From a virus: a stretch of DNA of 21,824 nucleotides. The stretch lies in IMG/VR virus record IMGVR_UViG_3300005095_000546, positions 1 to 21,824 of that record. One strand, given 5' to 3'. The notes beneath the pieces were generated by a model. The model had not been told where the DNA came from, searched no databases, and worked only from the letters and a program-made list of their open reading frames with translations. Positions 7,829 to 15,456 of the stretch are shown here, one piece after another (the stretch's first letter is position 1; each line of letters opens with the position of its first letter). The translations under genes and the position numbers were made by a program.

Positions 7829-8416
7829 TTACATTTGATTTGTAACTTTAACAACATTTACAATCTTGTCATTTATTGTTTGTAGTATTCTAACTCTTTT
7901 ATTCCAGCTGAAAATTAAATATGTCATAACATCATCGTAGCTTGTTGTTAAATCCCTTAATTCGTTAGTCTGAGGGTCATAATAAAAACTCGTTTTAGCA
8001 AAGTGGAATGCATCCTTTAGCAGTTGATATTTATTTGTTTCATTCTCATATCTGAGATTTACTTTTGCATCTACTGAAACTGCATTAACAACATTAATTT
8101 CATCACACAATTGATTTAGTAAATCTTGCAAGTATCCTGAATATCCTCCTATGAAAGTAGTGTTTTTTAATTTAATTAATGGGTCGTAAGCTGTAAATTT
8201 CGATAGTCGTTGATTAGCTTTGCTTTCATGTTCCAACTGCACAATGTAGCCTCTAAAAAGTGTAAATTGTCCTTCTACAATTTCTACAAAATCAAAATAT
8301 CCAACTGCATCGTTAAAAGGTGTGGTTATGGAAGCAGATGAGATTTTATTCATATATTGCTTAATGCTAATGTCAGTAAATTCCGTTTTCTTGCAGTTAA
8401 TGTAAAGTTCAGCCAT
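7829..8416 (-). CDS. tail hub / baseplate protein, N-terminal half (gp27/gp44-like)
   Basis: The 195 aa protein resembles the first domains of phage tail hubs: strands around FDFVEIVEGQFTLFRGYIVQ (residues about 44-64), then ESKANQRLSKFTAYDPLIKL, a helical stretch (YLQDLLNQLCDEINV), a second helix before TSFYYDPQTNELRDL, and a C-terminal strand KIVNVVKVTN. The last motif normally leads straight on to a C-terminal hub domain, which here is in the next gene. It would form the ring at the tail tip that binds fibres and the distal tail protein. AAGGTGA precedes the ATG. The upstream stop is one base away, so the two are tightly coupled. Confidence 0.65.
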   Translation of the reverse strand: MAELYINCKKTEFTDISIKQYMNKISSASITTPFNDAVGYFDFVEIVEGQFTLFRGYIVQLEHESKANQRLSKFTAYDPLIKLKNTTFIGGYSGYLQDLLNQLCDEINVVNAVSVDAKVNLRYENETNKYQLLKDAFHFAKTSFYYDPQTNELRDLTTSYDDVMTYLIFSWNKRVRILQTINDKIVNVVKVTNQM

Positions 8417-8417
8417 T

Positions 8418-9446
8418 TTATTTCACCTTGACGATGGTCAAATCAGCTATGTAGATGCTATCAAATCCAATGACTTTCCTAATACTGCATTTTTCAATCG
8501 TTCCGTAAAATATTTGATTATCATACTGAACCAACAAAGTTCTTGTTTTTCTAAACTCTTCTAACTTCAAATAATCATCAATCGTATTTAGAAGCACACT
8601 AACGCTGAAGGATTTTGTAGTGTTCAAATAAGGAACAGCTTTTGTTTCCCCATCTTCAATTGCGTATTTTCCAACAGCTCTGCCGAAGTCCATACTTCTA
8701 TCAATAACTTTGAATGCATATCCGTTGATAGCGAAATCAGAAGCTACTTTTTCCTCATAAGAAACCTTTACACTTGTTGCAGGGAAGATATAAGCATCTA
8801 AGGAAACTAAGGAGTCGTTATCTGTATCTCTTGTGTAGATGTAAAATCTTCTTTTTGATAAAATGTAAGGAGCTTTAACTTGGATGTGTATGGCTATAAT
8901 GTTTCCATTTGCATCTGTATATGTTTCTAAAACTCTATAAGGCAATACTTGGTTAGTATAATCATCAACAACTGTGATTTGGGAAATATCTTTGATTAGA
9001 TTATTCACATTAGTAATTATCGCATCGTAAATTGCGTAATATTTGTTAATTGACAAATTCAGTAAGAATTGCTTTGATAAATTAGGTCTTTGCAATGTGG
9101 CATCTAAATTGCTGGTATCTCTTGGTTGTTGGTCATCGAAGTAAAGATAAAACACATCATTAGCTGAACCCGTTACATTATGCACTACAATGCTCATTTC
9201 GTTAGCAGTTTCGGAATAAATATCGAAAGGCAAGACATTACCAGCAGAATCTGTAATTCTTAGTTCCTGCCCTCTATAATCCCAAAATGCTGTAAATTCT
9301 GGTGGAATATACAATTCTACATCTTCATTGTTGGCATCTTCACTAAGTAATAATTGAACTCTTTTGTAAAGCTTAATTGTAGCTAATGTTTGAATATTTG
9401 TTGTAAAAGTATTTGGAAAATTCGGAATTAATGAAAATGTTGTCAT
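8418..9446 (-). CDS. distal tail protein with DUF2341-like domains
   Basis: The 342 aa protein seems to have three parts. Residues about 25-108 look like a DUF2341-type beta domain (LRITDSAGNVLPFDI, then VFYLYFDDQQ). Residues about 140-208 look like a second, diverged copy (VVDDYTNQVLPYRVL, then RRFYIYTRDTD). Residues about 230-342 (FAINGYAFKVIDRSMDFG, then LEEFRKTRTLLVQYDNQIFYG) resemble the core of a phage distal tail (Dit-like) protein. It would sit between tail tube and hub and carry surface-binding domains. GAGTGAT precedes the ATG and overlaps the upstream stop. The domain calls are from pattern recognition, not a search. Confidence 0.55.
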   Translation of the reverse strand: MTTFSLIPNFPNTFTTNIQTLATIKLYKRVQLLLSEDANNEDVELYIPPEFTAFWDYRGQELRITDSAGNVLPFDIYSETANEMSIVVHNVTGSANDVFYLYFDDQQPRDTSNLDATLQRPNLSKQFLLNLSINKYYAIYDAIITNVNNLIKDISQITVVDDYTNQVLPYRVLETYTDANGNIIAIHIQVKAPYILSKRRFYIYTRDTDNDSLVSLDAYIFPATSVKVSYEEKVASDFAINGYAFKVIDRSMDFGRAVGKYAIEDGETKAVPYLNTTKSFSVSVLLNTIDDYLKLEEFRKTRTLLVQYDNQIFYGTIEKCSIRKVIGFDSIYIADLTIVKVK

Positions 9447-9450
9447 ACTA

Positions 9451-10758
9451 TCACTCTATTTTGAACTCTGTTTTTGCATCAAAGTCTGCTGTATCTGCAA
9501 CTGCATATAATGTAACACTTGTTGGAACTTCGACGGAATAATCTCCTTTAGCATCTGTAGTTGTTTGGGTTATGACATTTCCAGCAGAATCCGTAATATT
9601 AACTGTTGCATTTGGAACTATGTCGATATAGCCATAGAAGTAGAGAATTTCGATAGTTGAACCTGATGCAGGAGCTGTTGCGAATGTTATCGTTCCATTA
9701 TTATAATCTACTGTAAAATCTGTTCCTTCGACCAACTCAACTCCATCAACCCAAACACGCACTTTTGGGATTATAGGTTTATTTTGCACGGTAAAGGCTG
9801 TCGTGACTCCATCTCCTGTAAAGGCCTCTGTAGCTTTGCTTACGTTGATTGTCGTAAGTGTTGCGTTGATTATTGTAGTATTTATAGATATTAAATCACC
9901 AATACTGACAGATGGAGGAGTGTCGGCGAATTTTCTGACATAAATGATGTCTATATCAATTTCGTTACCGTTATTCGCTCCGATTTTCAAATTTCCAGTA
10001 GCTAGTGGGAGATCTTTTGTCCAGATGACTTCTCCATCGCATATATAATCTACCGAGCTTCCAGACACTCTAAATTCTAAAGATGCCGGGAGGGTCTTAG
10101 AAACATAGATATAGCTCCTCGTTCCATCATTGTAATCTAAAAGCGAGACAGTATTCGCCGAATCCATCCTGAAACTGAACCCTTTTTGCCACGCTAAGTC
10201 TTCTGACATATCTGCGTTTTCGAATGCTCCAAAAAATCCATAGCCACCCGTTAAACTCAAAATTTTCGCAGTTACGATTATATTACTTAAGTCTAACTGT
10301 TTATAGATTGCTGAATTTATAATTTTAGCCACGCCGTCCTCCAAAACAATATTCTCGTCTCCTAAAGTTCCCCATTTTGTCGTATCTAATGCCGTTCCCT
10401 CGAAATCATCAAAAAGTATGAAAACACCGTCCCCATCGCTCGCATCAACAGCATCTGCGTTCCCGCACCATAAAAGAATCGTTGTAGATTCCTCTGCAGG
10501 AATTGACGGCACTTTAACCCAGATTTTCGCCAACTGATTTGCAGAATCCCATTCTTCAATCCAATGCGGTATTAATGTTTCACCATCACTCAAAGTAAAT
10601 CTAATATCAGAACCGTCAGCATTAGCTTTTGAAAAATCAAAGTTATTAGCATCTAACTGAATAAGCACTTGAAAATCTAACAAATCATAAGGATTTGGAT
10701 TGGAAATTTCAACTGGTGCATAATAAGCCCATCCTGCCAATGCCAATGTCATCACCAT
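9451..10758 (-). CDS. tail fibre/adhesin with DUF2341 and LamG-like domains
   Basis: Probable receptor-binding tail protein, 435 aa. Residues about 10-105 match DUF2341 well (DIRFTLSDGETLIPHWIEEW, IWVKVPSIPAEESTTILLWC). Residues about 115-275 look like a LamG/concanavalin-type carbohydrate-binding domain (FDDFEGTALDTTKWG, then LEFRVSGSSVDYICDGE). A short beta module starting at 312 (FTGDGVTTAFTV) follows. The C terminus (382-415: VPNATVNITDSAGNVIT, DAKGDYSVEVP) looks like a carboxypeptidase-regulatory-type beta sandwich. The G+C of 10321-10500 is well above the window average, so this domain may be a recent import. The start is uncertain: ATG 10758 or ATG 10752, both overlapping the upstream stop. 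Confidence 0.7.
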   Translation of the reverse strand: MVMTLALAGWAYYAPVEISNPNPYDLLDFQVLIQLDANNFDFSKANADGSDIRFTLSDGETLIPHWIEEWDSANQLAKIWVKVPSIPAEESTTILLWCGNADAVDASDGDGVFILFDDFEGTALDTTKWGTLGDENIVLEDGVAKIINSAIYKQLDLSNIIVTAKILSLTGGYGFFGAFENADMSEDLAWQKGFSFRMDSANTVSLLDYNDGTRSYIYVSKTLPASLEFRVSGSSVDYICDGEVIWTKDLPLATGNLKIGANNGNEIDIDIIYVRKFADTPPSVSIGDLISINTTIINATLTTINVSKATEAFTGDGVTTAFTVQNKPIIPKVRVWVDGVELVEGTDFTVDYNNGTITFATAPASGSTIEILYFYGYIDIVPNATVNITDSAGNVITQTTTDAKGDYSVEVPTSVTLYAVADTADFDAKTEFKIE

Positions 10759-11228
10759 GTTATCGTTAGTTTCCCATTGAGAACTAAAATTGTTTTCACT
10801 TTTGTTTCGTCAATTCCTACCATTTTAGCAATATCCTCAATTGAATAGCCACTGTTCCAATAGTTTAAAACATCCACGGCTTTTGCTATTAAATCAGCAA
10901 TTGAAATGCCATAATCCTTTGAAAATTCTAAGCTAATAGCTCCCATCATTGCTAAAGCATCAACCGAATTAGTTTGTTCATAAGTTGTTTTATAATTTTG
11001 ATAATCGTTAATTCTACTTATCTGGTCTTTAATCACGTCAGTATCATCTTTATATTGTACAATCAGCTTTTGTGTTGTCCTATAATACTCAATTTTCTCA
11101 ACTGAACAAACATTCCCGTTTTCCAAAGTTACTTTTTTCTGATATTCAACTGAACCAAATCCGTTAACATCAGCTTCTGAAACGTTCTCAATAGTCAAAA
11201 TTTTTGTTTGAGGTTGAACTGCTACCAT
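10752..11228 (-). CDS. hypothetical tail-region protein, 158 aa
   Basis: I recognise no family. The N-terminal half is beta-rich and charged (KKVTLENGNVCSVEKIEYY). The C-terminal half is helical and ends in a segment shaped like a helix-turn-helix (YSIEDIAKMVGIDETKVKTIL), though in a tail operon this may be only a structural helix pair. AGGTGA precedes the ATG at 11228. The stop overlaps the start of the adhesin gene (ATGGTGA), so translation is coupled. Between tape measure and distal-tail genes, a minor tail or fibre-assembly role is the natural guess. Confidence 0.6.
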   Translation of the reverse strand: MVAVQPQTKILTIENVSEADVNGFGSVEYQKKVTLENGNVCSVEKIEYYRTTQKLIVQYKDDTDVIKDQISRINDYQNYKTTYEQTNSVDALAMMGAISLEFSKDYGISIADLIAKAVDVLNYWNSGYSIEDIAKMVGIDETKVKTILVLNGKLTITW

Positions 11229-11244
11229 TTAAATCACCTCAAAA

Positions 11245-11361
11245 TTAAGCTGTGAATGTCCAGACGCCAGATTCAACTGTCGTCGTTGGAATTTGATAAT
11301 TTGAAACGTCTATAACAACTTCAACGACTAATCTTTCAGTTTCATCAGCATAGTGCCACAT
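11245..11361 (-). CDS. small ORF, 38 aa, between tape measure and tail-tip genes
   Basis: ATG at 11361 to TAA at 11245 encodes 38 residues, starting MWHYADETERLVVEVVIDV and ending VWTFTA. GGTGATGTAA precedes the ATG, and that site overlaps the stop of the tape measure gene (TGA, 11369-11367), the usual coupling in this operon. It fills an otherwise unexplained gap of about 140 bases. It alternates hydrophobic and polar residues as a beta strand would. I recognise no family; a small tail-tip component is inferred from position only. Confidence 0.6.
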   Translation of the reverse strand: MWHYADETERLVVEVVIDVSNYQIPTTTVESGVWTFTA

Positions 11362-11366
11362 TTACA

Positions 11367-13559
11367 TCACCACATTGTTAATTGCTGTTTCAGAACCTTC
11401 TGGACAGCCAGGGCGATGTCTTCAGGGCTCGCATCGGTTTTAGAAACGTGTATATTGACGTTGATATTTGGGCTTGAGTTAGTAATATTCTGTATTGTTG
11501 TAACTTGCTGGCTTACGGGGATGCTTTTTGGATTTATCGCCATTGTTGTTGTTATTTTTCCAACTGCTGCTTGAATCCTTGATTTGTGCTTTTCAATACC
11601 TTCAGCTATAGTTTCTACAAAACCGGGTCCTACTTTATCCAATCTACTAAGAGGCCCCTCTTTTGCAGGGCTGTGCGGTAGATGGTCGTCAATCCAGTTT
11701 AGTAAATCCAAAATCTTTTGTTTGATTTCGTTAATCTTGCTTTCAATTCCTTTTTTAAATTCAGTAATGAGCCCAACTCCAGCTTGATAAAATCTACTTG
11801 GCAGTGATTTTAAGAAATTAATTATCTCATTCATTATGTTCTTGAGTTTGTCTCTAATTCCGAATAGATTCTTATCCCATGCTAATTTTATAAGCCCCCA
11901 CGGTCCAAGCAGGGAGTATTTCAGAGCTTCAAGAATCTGTGTTTTATGAGTCTTAATTTGGTTAATTAACCACTTAATTCCATTAATAAATAGTGTCAGC
12001 TTCTGCTTTACTGCACTAATAGCTGAATTTACTATATCTCTTATGCCAAACCAGTTATTTTTCCACGCAAGATAAAGAACTCCAAGAACTGCGACTATTG
12101 CCAATATTGGTGCTGCTATAGGTGCGATTGCCGCTATAAATGCACCTATTGCTCCTATGGCTGCTGACACTGCCCCAGCAATTGCTCCAAATGAAATCCC
12201 CAAAGCCCCAATGACTGAAACAATCTCTAATATTGAAGATATCGCCATTGCAAATGCTCCAGCCAGTAATATTATAGGCCCCACAATTGCAGCAACTGCA
12301 GCAGCTAATCCTACAAATGCTCCGATTACATGTTTTATTGGTGTTGGAAGCGTGTTAAAAATATCCAACATTGGTTTTAGAGCCATTAGAATGATTTTAC
12401 CGACAGTAGCCATTCCTTGAGCAACCGAAACTGAAAATTCTTTAATTGCGGGCATTGCTTTAATCAGCATGTCTAAGAATTCTTTGATATTCCCTTTAGA
12501 GTCCTTAAAAATCTCTAATTTTATATTTTCAATTGCTGATTTCAACTGCTGTATCTTATACTCAACAGTGTTCGTCATTTCTCTGTATTTTTGTTCAGCC
12601 ACTCCTGCAGAATTTTCCAATATCCTAACGTATTCCTTATAAGCATCTCCTCCTTGTTGCATTAATTGTAGTAATGCTGAACCTGCCTCAGTTCCGAATA
12701 TTTTAAATATCTCAGTTGCTGACAACCCTTTTTTCTTAATATCATCTAAAATATCTCCTAAATTCCTAAGTTTTCCTGATGCATCCATTACTTTAATTCC
12801 ATACTGCTCTAATGCTTTCTGAACCTTAGTATCTGCCAACTCAGTTAATACTTCTCTCAATCCTGTCCCTGCATCTTCTCCTCTTCTACCTGCCTTATAA
12901 AACATCATCAAAGCAGCTACTGTATCTTCCAAACTTAACCCCAATGCCCTTGCTGCTGGTGCCGCATATTTCAAGGAGTATTGTAATTTTTCAACAGTCG
13001 CTGGAGAGTTGGCACACGCTTGAACAAAAACATCAACGGCTCTACCGGATTCTTGTGCTGACATTCCAAATGAGTTCAATGTTGAAACTACTAAATCTGT
13101 AGCTGTTGATAAGTCGGTTTGTGCTACCGTAGCCAGATGTAGAACATTGGGAATTGCTGCAATTATTTCATTTGTTTTCATCCCAGCACTTGCCATGAGA
13201 TACATAGCTTCCGCAGCTTCTGAAGCTGTATATGCCGTCTGTGCCCCCATTTGCATTGCTGTTTGTGTTAGTTTTTTAAATTCCTCGTCTGTCGCTCCTG
13301 TGATCGCCTTTATCTTATACATTTGCTGTTCAAATTCTATACCTGTTTGAATTGCTGAATACATTCCTGCAACAAATGGAGCTGAAAATGCTGTAACTCC
13401 AGCTCCAACCATTGCTATGCTTTTTCCGACCCTGTCGAATACATCAGCCATGTTTTTTACTCTATTTTCCAATCTATCAATGTTTTGTTGTATTTTTTGA
13501 AATACTGCCGTCGCTTTATCCACTGCTGTAATTATTATCTGCAAATTAGTGTCAGCCAT
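11367..13559 (-). CDS. tail tape measure protein (TP901 / PhageMin_Tail family)
   Basis: Sets tail length and is probably ejected before the DNA. In the 730 aa protein, residues about 60-330 match the TP901-type tape measure core (GIEFEQQMYKIKAITGAT, AEAMYLMASAGMKTNEII, PATVEKLQYSLKYAAPAARA, GRRGEDAGTGLREVLTELAD, IFGTEAGSALLQLM). Residues about 15-45 are coiled coil. A long hydrophobic Ala/Ile/Gly region at about 410-500 could span membrane several times. A repeated motif follows (LYLAWKNNWFGIRD and LIKLAWDKNLFGIRD). By the usual rule of about 0.15 nm per residue, a tail near 110 nm is expected. It follows the chaperones and the small membrane protein, as in siphoviruses. Confidence 0.95.
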   Translation of the reverse strand: MADTNLQIIITAVDKATAVFQKIQQNIDRLENRVKNMADVFDRVGKSIAMVGAGVTAFSAPFVAGMYSAIQTGIEFEQQMYKIKAITGATDEEFKKLTQTAMQMGAQTAYTASEAAEAMYLMASAGMKTNEIIAAIPNVLHLATVAQTDLSTATDLVVSTLNSFGMSAQESGRAVDVFVQACANSPATVEKLQYSLKYAAPAARALGLSLEDTVAALMMFYKAGRRGEDAGTGLREVLTELADTKVQKALEQYGIKVMDASGKLRNLGDILDDIKKKGLSATEIFKIFGTEAGSALLQLMQQGGDAYKEYVRILENSAGVAEQKYREMTNTVEYKIQQLKSAIENIKLEIFKDSKGNIKEFLDMLIKAMPAIKEFSVSVAQGMATVGKIILMALKPMLDIFNTLPTPIKHVIGAFVGLAAAVAAIVGPIILLAGAFAMAISSILEIVSVIGALGISFGAIAGAVSAAIGAIGAFIAAIAPIAAPILAIVAVLGVLYLAWKNNWFGIRDIVNSAISAVKQKLTLFINGIKWLINQIKTHKTQILEALKYSLLGPWGLIKLAWDKNLFGIRDKLKNIMNEIINFLKSLPSRFYQAGVGLITEFKKGIESKINEIKQKILDLLNWIDDHLPHSPAKEGPLSRLDKVGPGFVETIAEGIEKHKSRIQAAVGKITTTMAINPKSIPVSQQVTTIQNITNSSPNINVNIHVSKTDASPEDIALAVQKVLKQQLTMW

Positions 13560-13560
13560 G

Positions 13561-13689
13561 TTACCAGCCCAGCAATGCTGCTATAATCGAAATAATAAAC
13601 AATAATCCAATAAGTATGAATATCGCCAAGCAAAAAGCTCCAAAAATTAATATTGTGCGTTTTTTCCACCTTTCAGTATCTACTGGCAT
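13561..13689 (-). CDS. small single-span membrane protein, 42 aa
   Basis: ATG at 13689 to TAA at 13561 encodes 42 residues: a charged N terminus (MPVDTERWKKRT) then one long hydrophobic span (ILIFGAFCLAIFILIGLLF onward to LLGW). The start overlaps the end of the second chaperone frame by 10 bases and the stop lies one base before the tape measure ATG, so it is embedded in the operon. The ribosome binding site GGCGAT is weaker than others here. It may be a membrane-insertion or holin-like protein; the positive charges before the span suggest an N-in orientation. Function unknown. Confidence 0.6.
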   Translation of the reverse strand: MPVDTERWKKRTILIFGAFCLAIFILIGLLFIISIIAALLGW

Positions 13690-13949
13690 GTGTATCGCCT
13701 TAGGATTTCTTTATACTTTAGTGATAATTCAGATTCTTTAACCACTTCAACCTTACAACCTTTCTTGCTTTGCTCTTTTCCAGCCACGTTTAAAGCAACT
13801 GCCAGATTGATATTAAATTCCAAAACGCTAAGATTTAACAAATCCGAAGGTAAGCAATTATATCTTTGGGCTAAGGCATCTAACAATTCACTATTCTCCC
13901 TCACGAAAGGAGGCCACATTTTTATCCACATTGAATTGAGATAGAACAT
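13680..13949 (-). CDS. second tail chaperone frame (gpT-like), expressed by +1 frameshift
   Basis: This frame overlaps the end of the first chaperone gene by 59 bases and lies just before the tape measure, where siphoviruses encode the T part of G/GT tail assembly chaperones. The residues after the overlap (RENSELLDALAQRYNCLPSDLLNLSV) are typical of such chaperone extensions. None of its possible ATGs (13949, 13931, 13919) has a ribosome binding site. Translation therefore most likely enters by frameshift at 13908-13903, giving a fusion of about 191 aa with about 74 residues from this frame. It would coat the tape measure during tail assembly. Confidence 0.7.
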   Translation of the reverse strand: MFYLNSMWIKMWPPFVRENSELLDALAQRYNCLPSDLLNLSVLEFNINLAVALNVAGKEQSKKGCKVEVVKESELSLKYKEILRRYTCQ

Positions 13950-14256
13950 ATTCCATTAAAGCATCTTTATCTCTACCGTCTAAGTGTTCCCATTTGATGC
14001 CTTTAGGTTCTACAATGCACTTTTCAACGAGTTTAGGTATGACATCCACCAATTTTTTTACAAACTCGGTGTTTTGTGATATTTCTTTAACATTTTCTTT
14101 TGCTGTAGGATTGGTCATAAGTTCTTGCATTATAGGAATGTCTCCAATAGCTTCAAGAATATCCAAAGCTGAAAGCGTTTTAACCCTAAATGTAAATCCA
14201 GAAGGTAACTTTAACTCCCTATAAGCTCTTCTCATGTATTCCTCAACTGTTATCAT
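13891..14256 (-). CDS. tail assembly chaperone (gpG-like)
   Basis: The 121 aa protein is helical and lies between tail tube and tape measure, the conserved place of the gpG chaperone. Visible features are TLSALDILEAIGDIP (residues about 28-42) and IVEPKGIKWEHLDGRD (about 81-96), the latter like the 'gi..~dl~~~D' segment of tail chaperones of the gp24/gpG type. AGGTGG precedes the ATG. It ends five residues after a UUU-CGU step where a +1 shift leads into the next frame. The short form would be the abundant product, the shifted form a minority one. Confidence 0.75.
   Translation of the reverse strand: MITVEEYMRRAYRELKLPSGFTFRVKTLSALDILEAIGDIPIMQELMTNPTAKENVKEISQNTEFVKKLVDVIPKLVEKCIVEPKGIKWEHLDGRDKDALMEYVLSQFNVDKNVASFREGE
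13903..13908 (-). other. candidate +1 programmed frameshift site UUU CGU
   Basis: Codons 117-118 of the gpG-like gene are UUU CGU. A +1 slip moves the phenylalanine tRNA from UUU to UUC, which the same tRNA reads, and places translation in the gpT-like frame (UUC GUG AGG). CGU is scarce here, where arginine is mostly AGA or AGG, so a pause at the A site is plausible. The stop of the first frame is four codons further on. A -2 slip would give the same frame. Siphovirus G/GT pairs are classically made by such shifts. Confidence 0.6.
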
Positions 14257-14264
14257 TTAACCAC

Positions 14265-15041
14265 CTACTGTGTTGGGATATATTCGTAGAATATAATATC
14301 TTCATTAGCATTTGAGACGACAAAGGTAATTTCTTCCTTAATGTGTTCTTCTTTTCCTCTAATTGCATCAAATTTTGGCTTGTCCAGAATAGTTACATTT
14401 TGCATTTGAACTCCTTGGATATGTCCGTCAGCTCCTTTAACAAACCCAACTAATGTGAATTTTGGAACATTAACGGGTTTTCCACTTTTAACCCCAGCTA
14501 CTGTTGATATAGTGACAGTTTCTGTAGTTTGTAAAGTTGCAGGCAATATGATACTATCTATTTGCGAAAATAACAGATTTCCAACGATAGTTTCTGCAGT
14601 TGTATAAGTGAACTCTTCTGTTATTGGATTTCCAAAGGCATCTTTTCCAGAAATTATAATTGTATCTGGAGTTACTGTGGCTGTAGAGGATATTGAAACT
14701 TTGATTATAGCAGGAATTGTCGGCTGTGCTGTGGGAGTAATTGTCTGTTCTGCCCCTGTTCCTGTCGCTGTAGCCAATGTCTCTTCTACCGATGTCATCG
14801 CGTCGATACCCATAAACAATGTCCAGAATTTGTGAGTTCCAGCGAGTAGTGTGAATTTTCCTTTAAAATCAATGAATTTACTTACATCTTTATAGATTCC
14901 TTTAGTCGTTTCAGTTGAGAACTCTTTATGCTTTAATTCGCATTCAAATTCTACAACTGCAACTTCTTCACCGTTAATAAGTAATGTCCCGCCACCTTTA
15001 AACCTCTCGTATTGTGTAAATGGATAAGATACGCTTCCCAT
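14265..15041 (-). CDS. major tail tube protein with an inserted Ig-like segment
   Basis: Probable tail tube subunit of a long flexible tail. The 258 aa protein begins with tube-like strands (GGTLLINGEEVAVVEFECEL, then TKGIYKDVSKFIDFKGKFTL). It ends with a matching half (KFTLVGFVKGADGHIQGVQM, then EEITFVVSNANEDIIFYEY). Residues about 85-185 are a Thr/Ile/Val-rich region (TPTAQPTIPAIIKVSISST, ISGKDAFGNPITEEF) that looks like an Ig-like or BACON-like insertion exposed on the tube surface. AGGTGAT precedes the ATG. It lies between the adaptor and the chaperones, the standard place. Family assignment is from position and composition. Confidence 0.8.
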   Translation of the reverse strand: MGSVSYPFTQYERFKGGGTLLINGEEVAVVEFECELKHKEFSTETTKGIYKDVSKFIDFKGKFTLLAGTHKFWTLFMGIDAMTSVEETLATATGTGAEQTITPTAQPTIPAIIKVSISSTATVTPDTIIISGKDAFGNPITEEFTYTTAETIVGNLLFSQIDSIILPATLQTTETVTISTVAGVKSGKPVNVPKFTLVGFVKGADGHIQGVQMQNVTILDKPKFDAIRGKEEHIKEEITFVVSNANEDIIFYEYIPTQ

Positions 15042-15050
15042 TCAAATCAC

Positions 15051-15446
15051 CTATTCGGTTATTGCATAATCTAAAACTGGGATGAATTTCTGTCCTTCAA
15101 TGTCCTTGTCATCAATAACATCTTGTATTTTTTTAAGCCTGTAAATAATCGCCTGAACTAATTCCTTAGCTCTTTTTTCATATTGCTCTATTTTATCTCT
15201 CTCATAATTGTCAATCTGAAGTTTTTCCCAATATTGGATTAAGATTCTTGAACCTGCGTAGAACAAACATGCTTCTTTTGCTAATGTCATCAATTCTGAA
15301 TCTGTAGTTGGGAGCTCGGTATTAACCTGGGAATCAATCCATGCAGATGCCACTGTAATAGCGGTAGTTAAACTGTCCTTGATATCCTGAAAAGGGATTT
15401 TTAGATTTAAGAAACCATATAACTCTGTTTCAGTGCAATAAGCCAT
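15051..15446 (-). CDS. head-tail connector/adaptor protein (gp6-like)
   Basis: The protein is all-helical, as adaptor ring proteins that bind below the portal are. Motifs fit: YCTETELYGFLNL at the start, TTAITVASAWIDSQVNTELP (residues about 32-51), LAKEACLFYAGSRILIQYWE, then a long charged helix. I chose the ATG at 15446, giving 131 aa. A TTG at 15464 extends the frame by six codons into the capsid gene but has no advantage. Directly behind the major capsid gene and before the tail tube, this is where the adaptor is expected. Confidence 0.75.
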   Translation of the reverse strand: MAYCTETELYGFLNLKIPFQDIKDSLTTAITVASAWIDSQVNTELPTTDSELMTLAKEACLFYAGSRILIQYWEKLQIDNYERDKIEQYEKRAKELVQAIIYRLKKIQDVIDDKDIEGQKFIPVLDYAITE

Positions 15447-15456
15447 AATCCCAACC

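Noticed and set aside
10818-10860. Helix-turn-helix-like end of the 158 aa protein as a DNA-binding regulator
   Set aside because: It is in the middle of the tail operon with a beta-rich N-terminal half; position favours a structural protein, so no regulator was called.
12157-12420. Rightward open frame of 87 codons inside the tape measure gene
   Set aside because: It is antisense to the Ala/Ile-rich hydrophobic part of the tape measure; its Ala/Pro/Ile-rich product is what such a repeat-like segment gives on the other strand, and it has no ribosome binding site that I can see.
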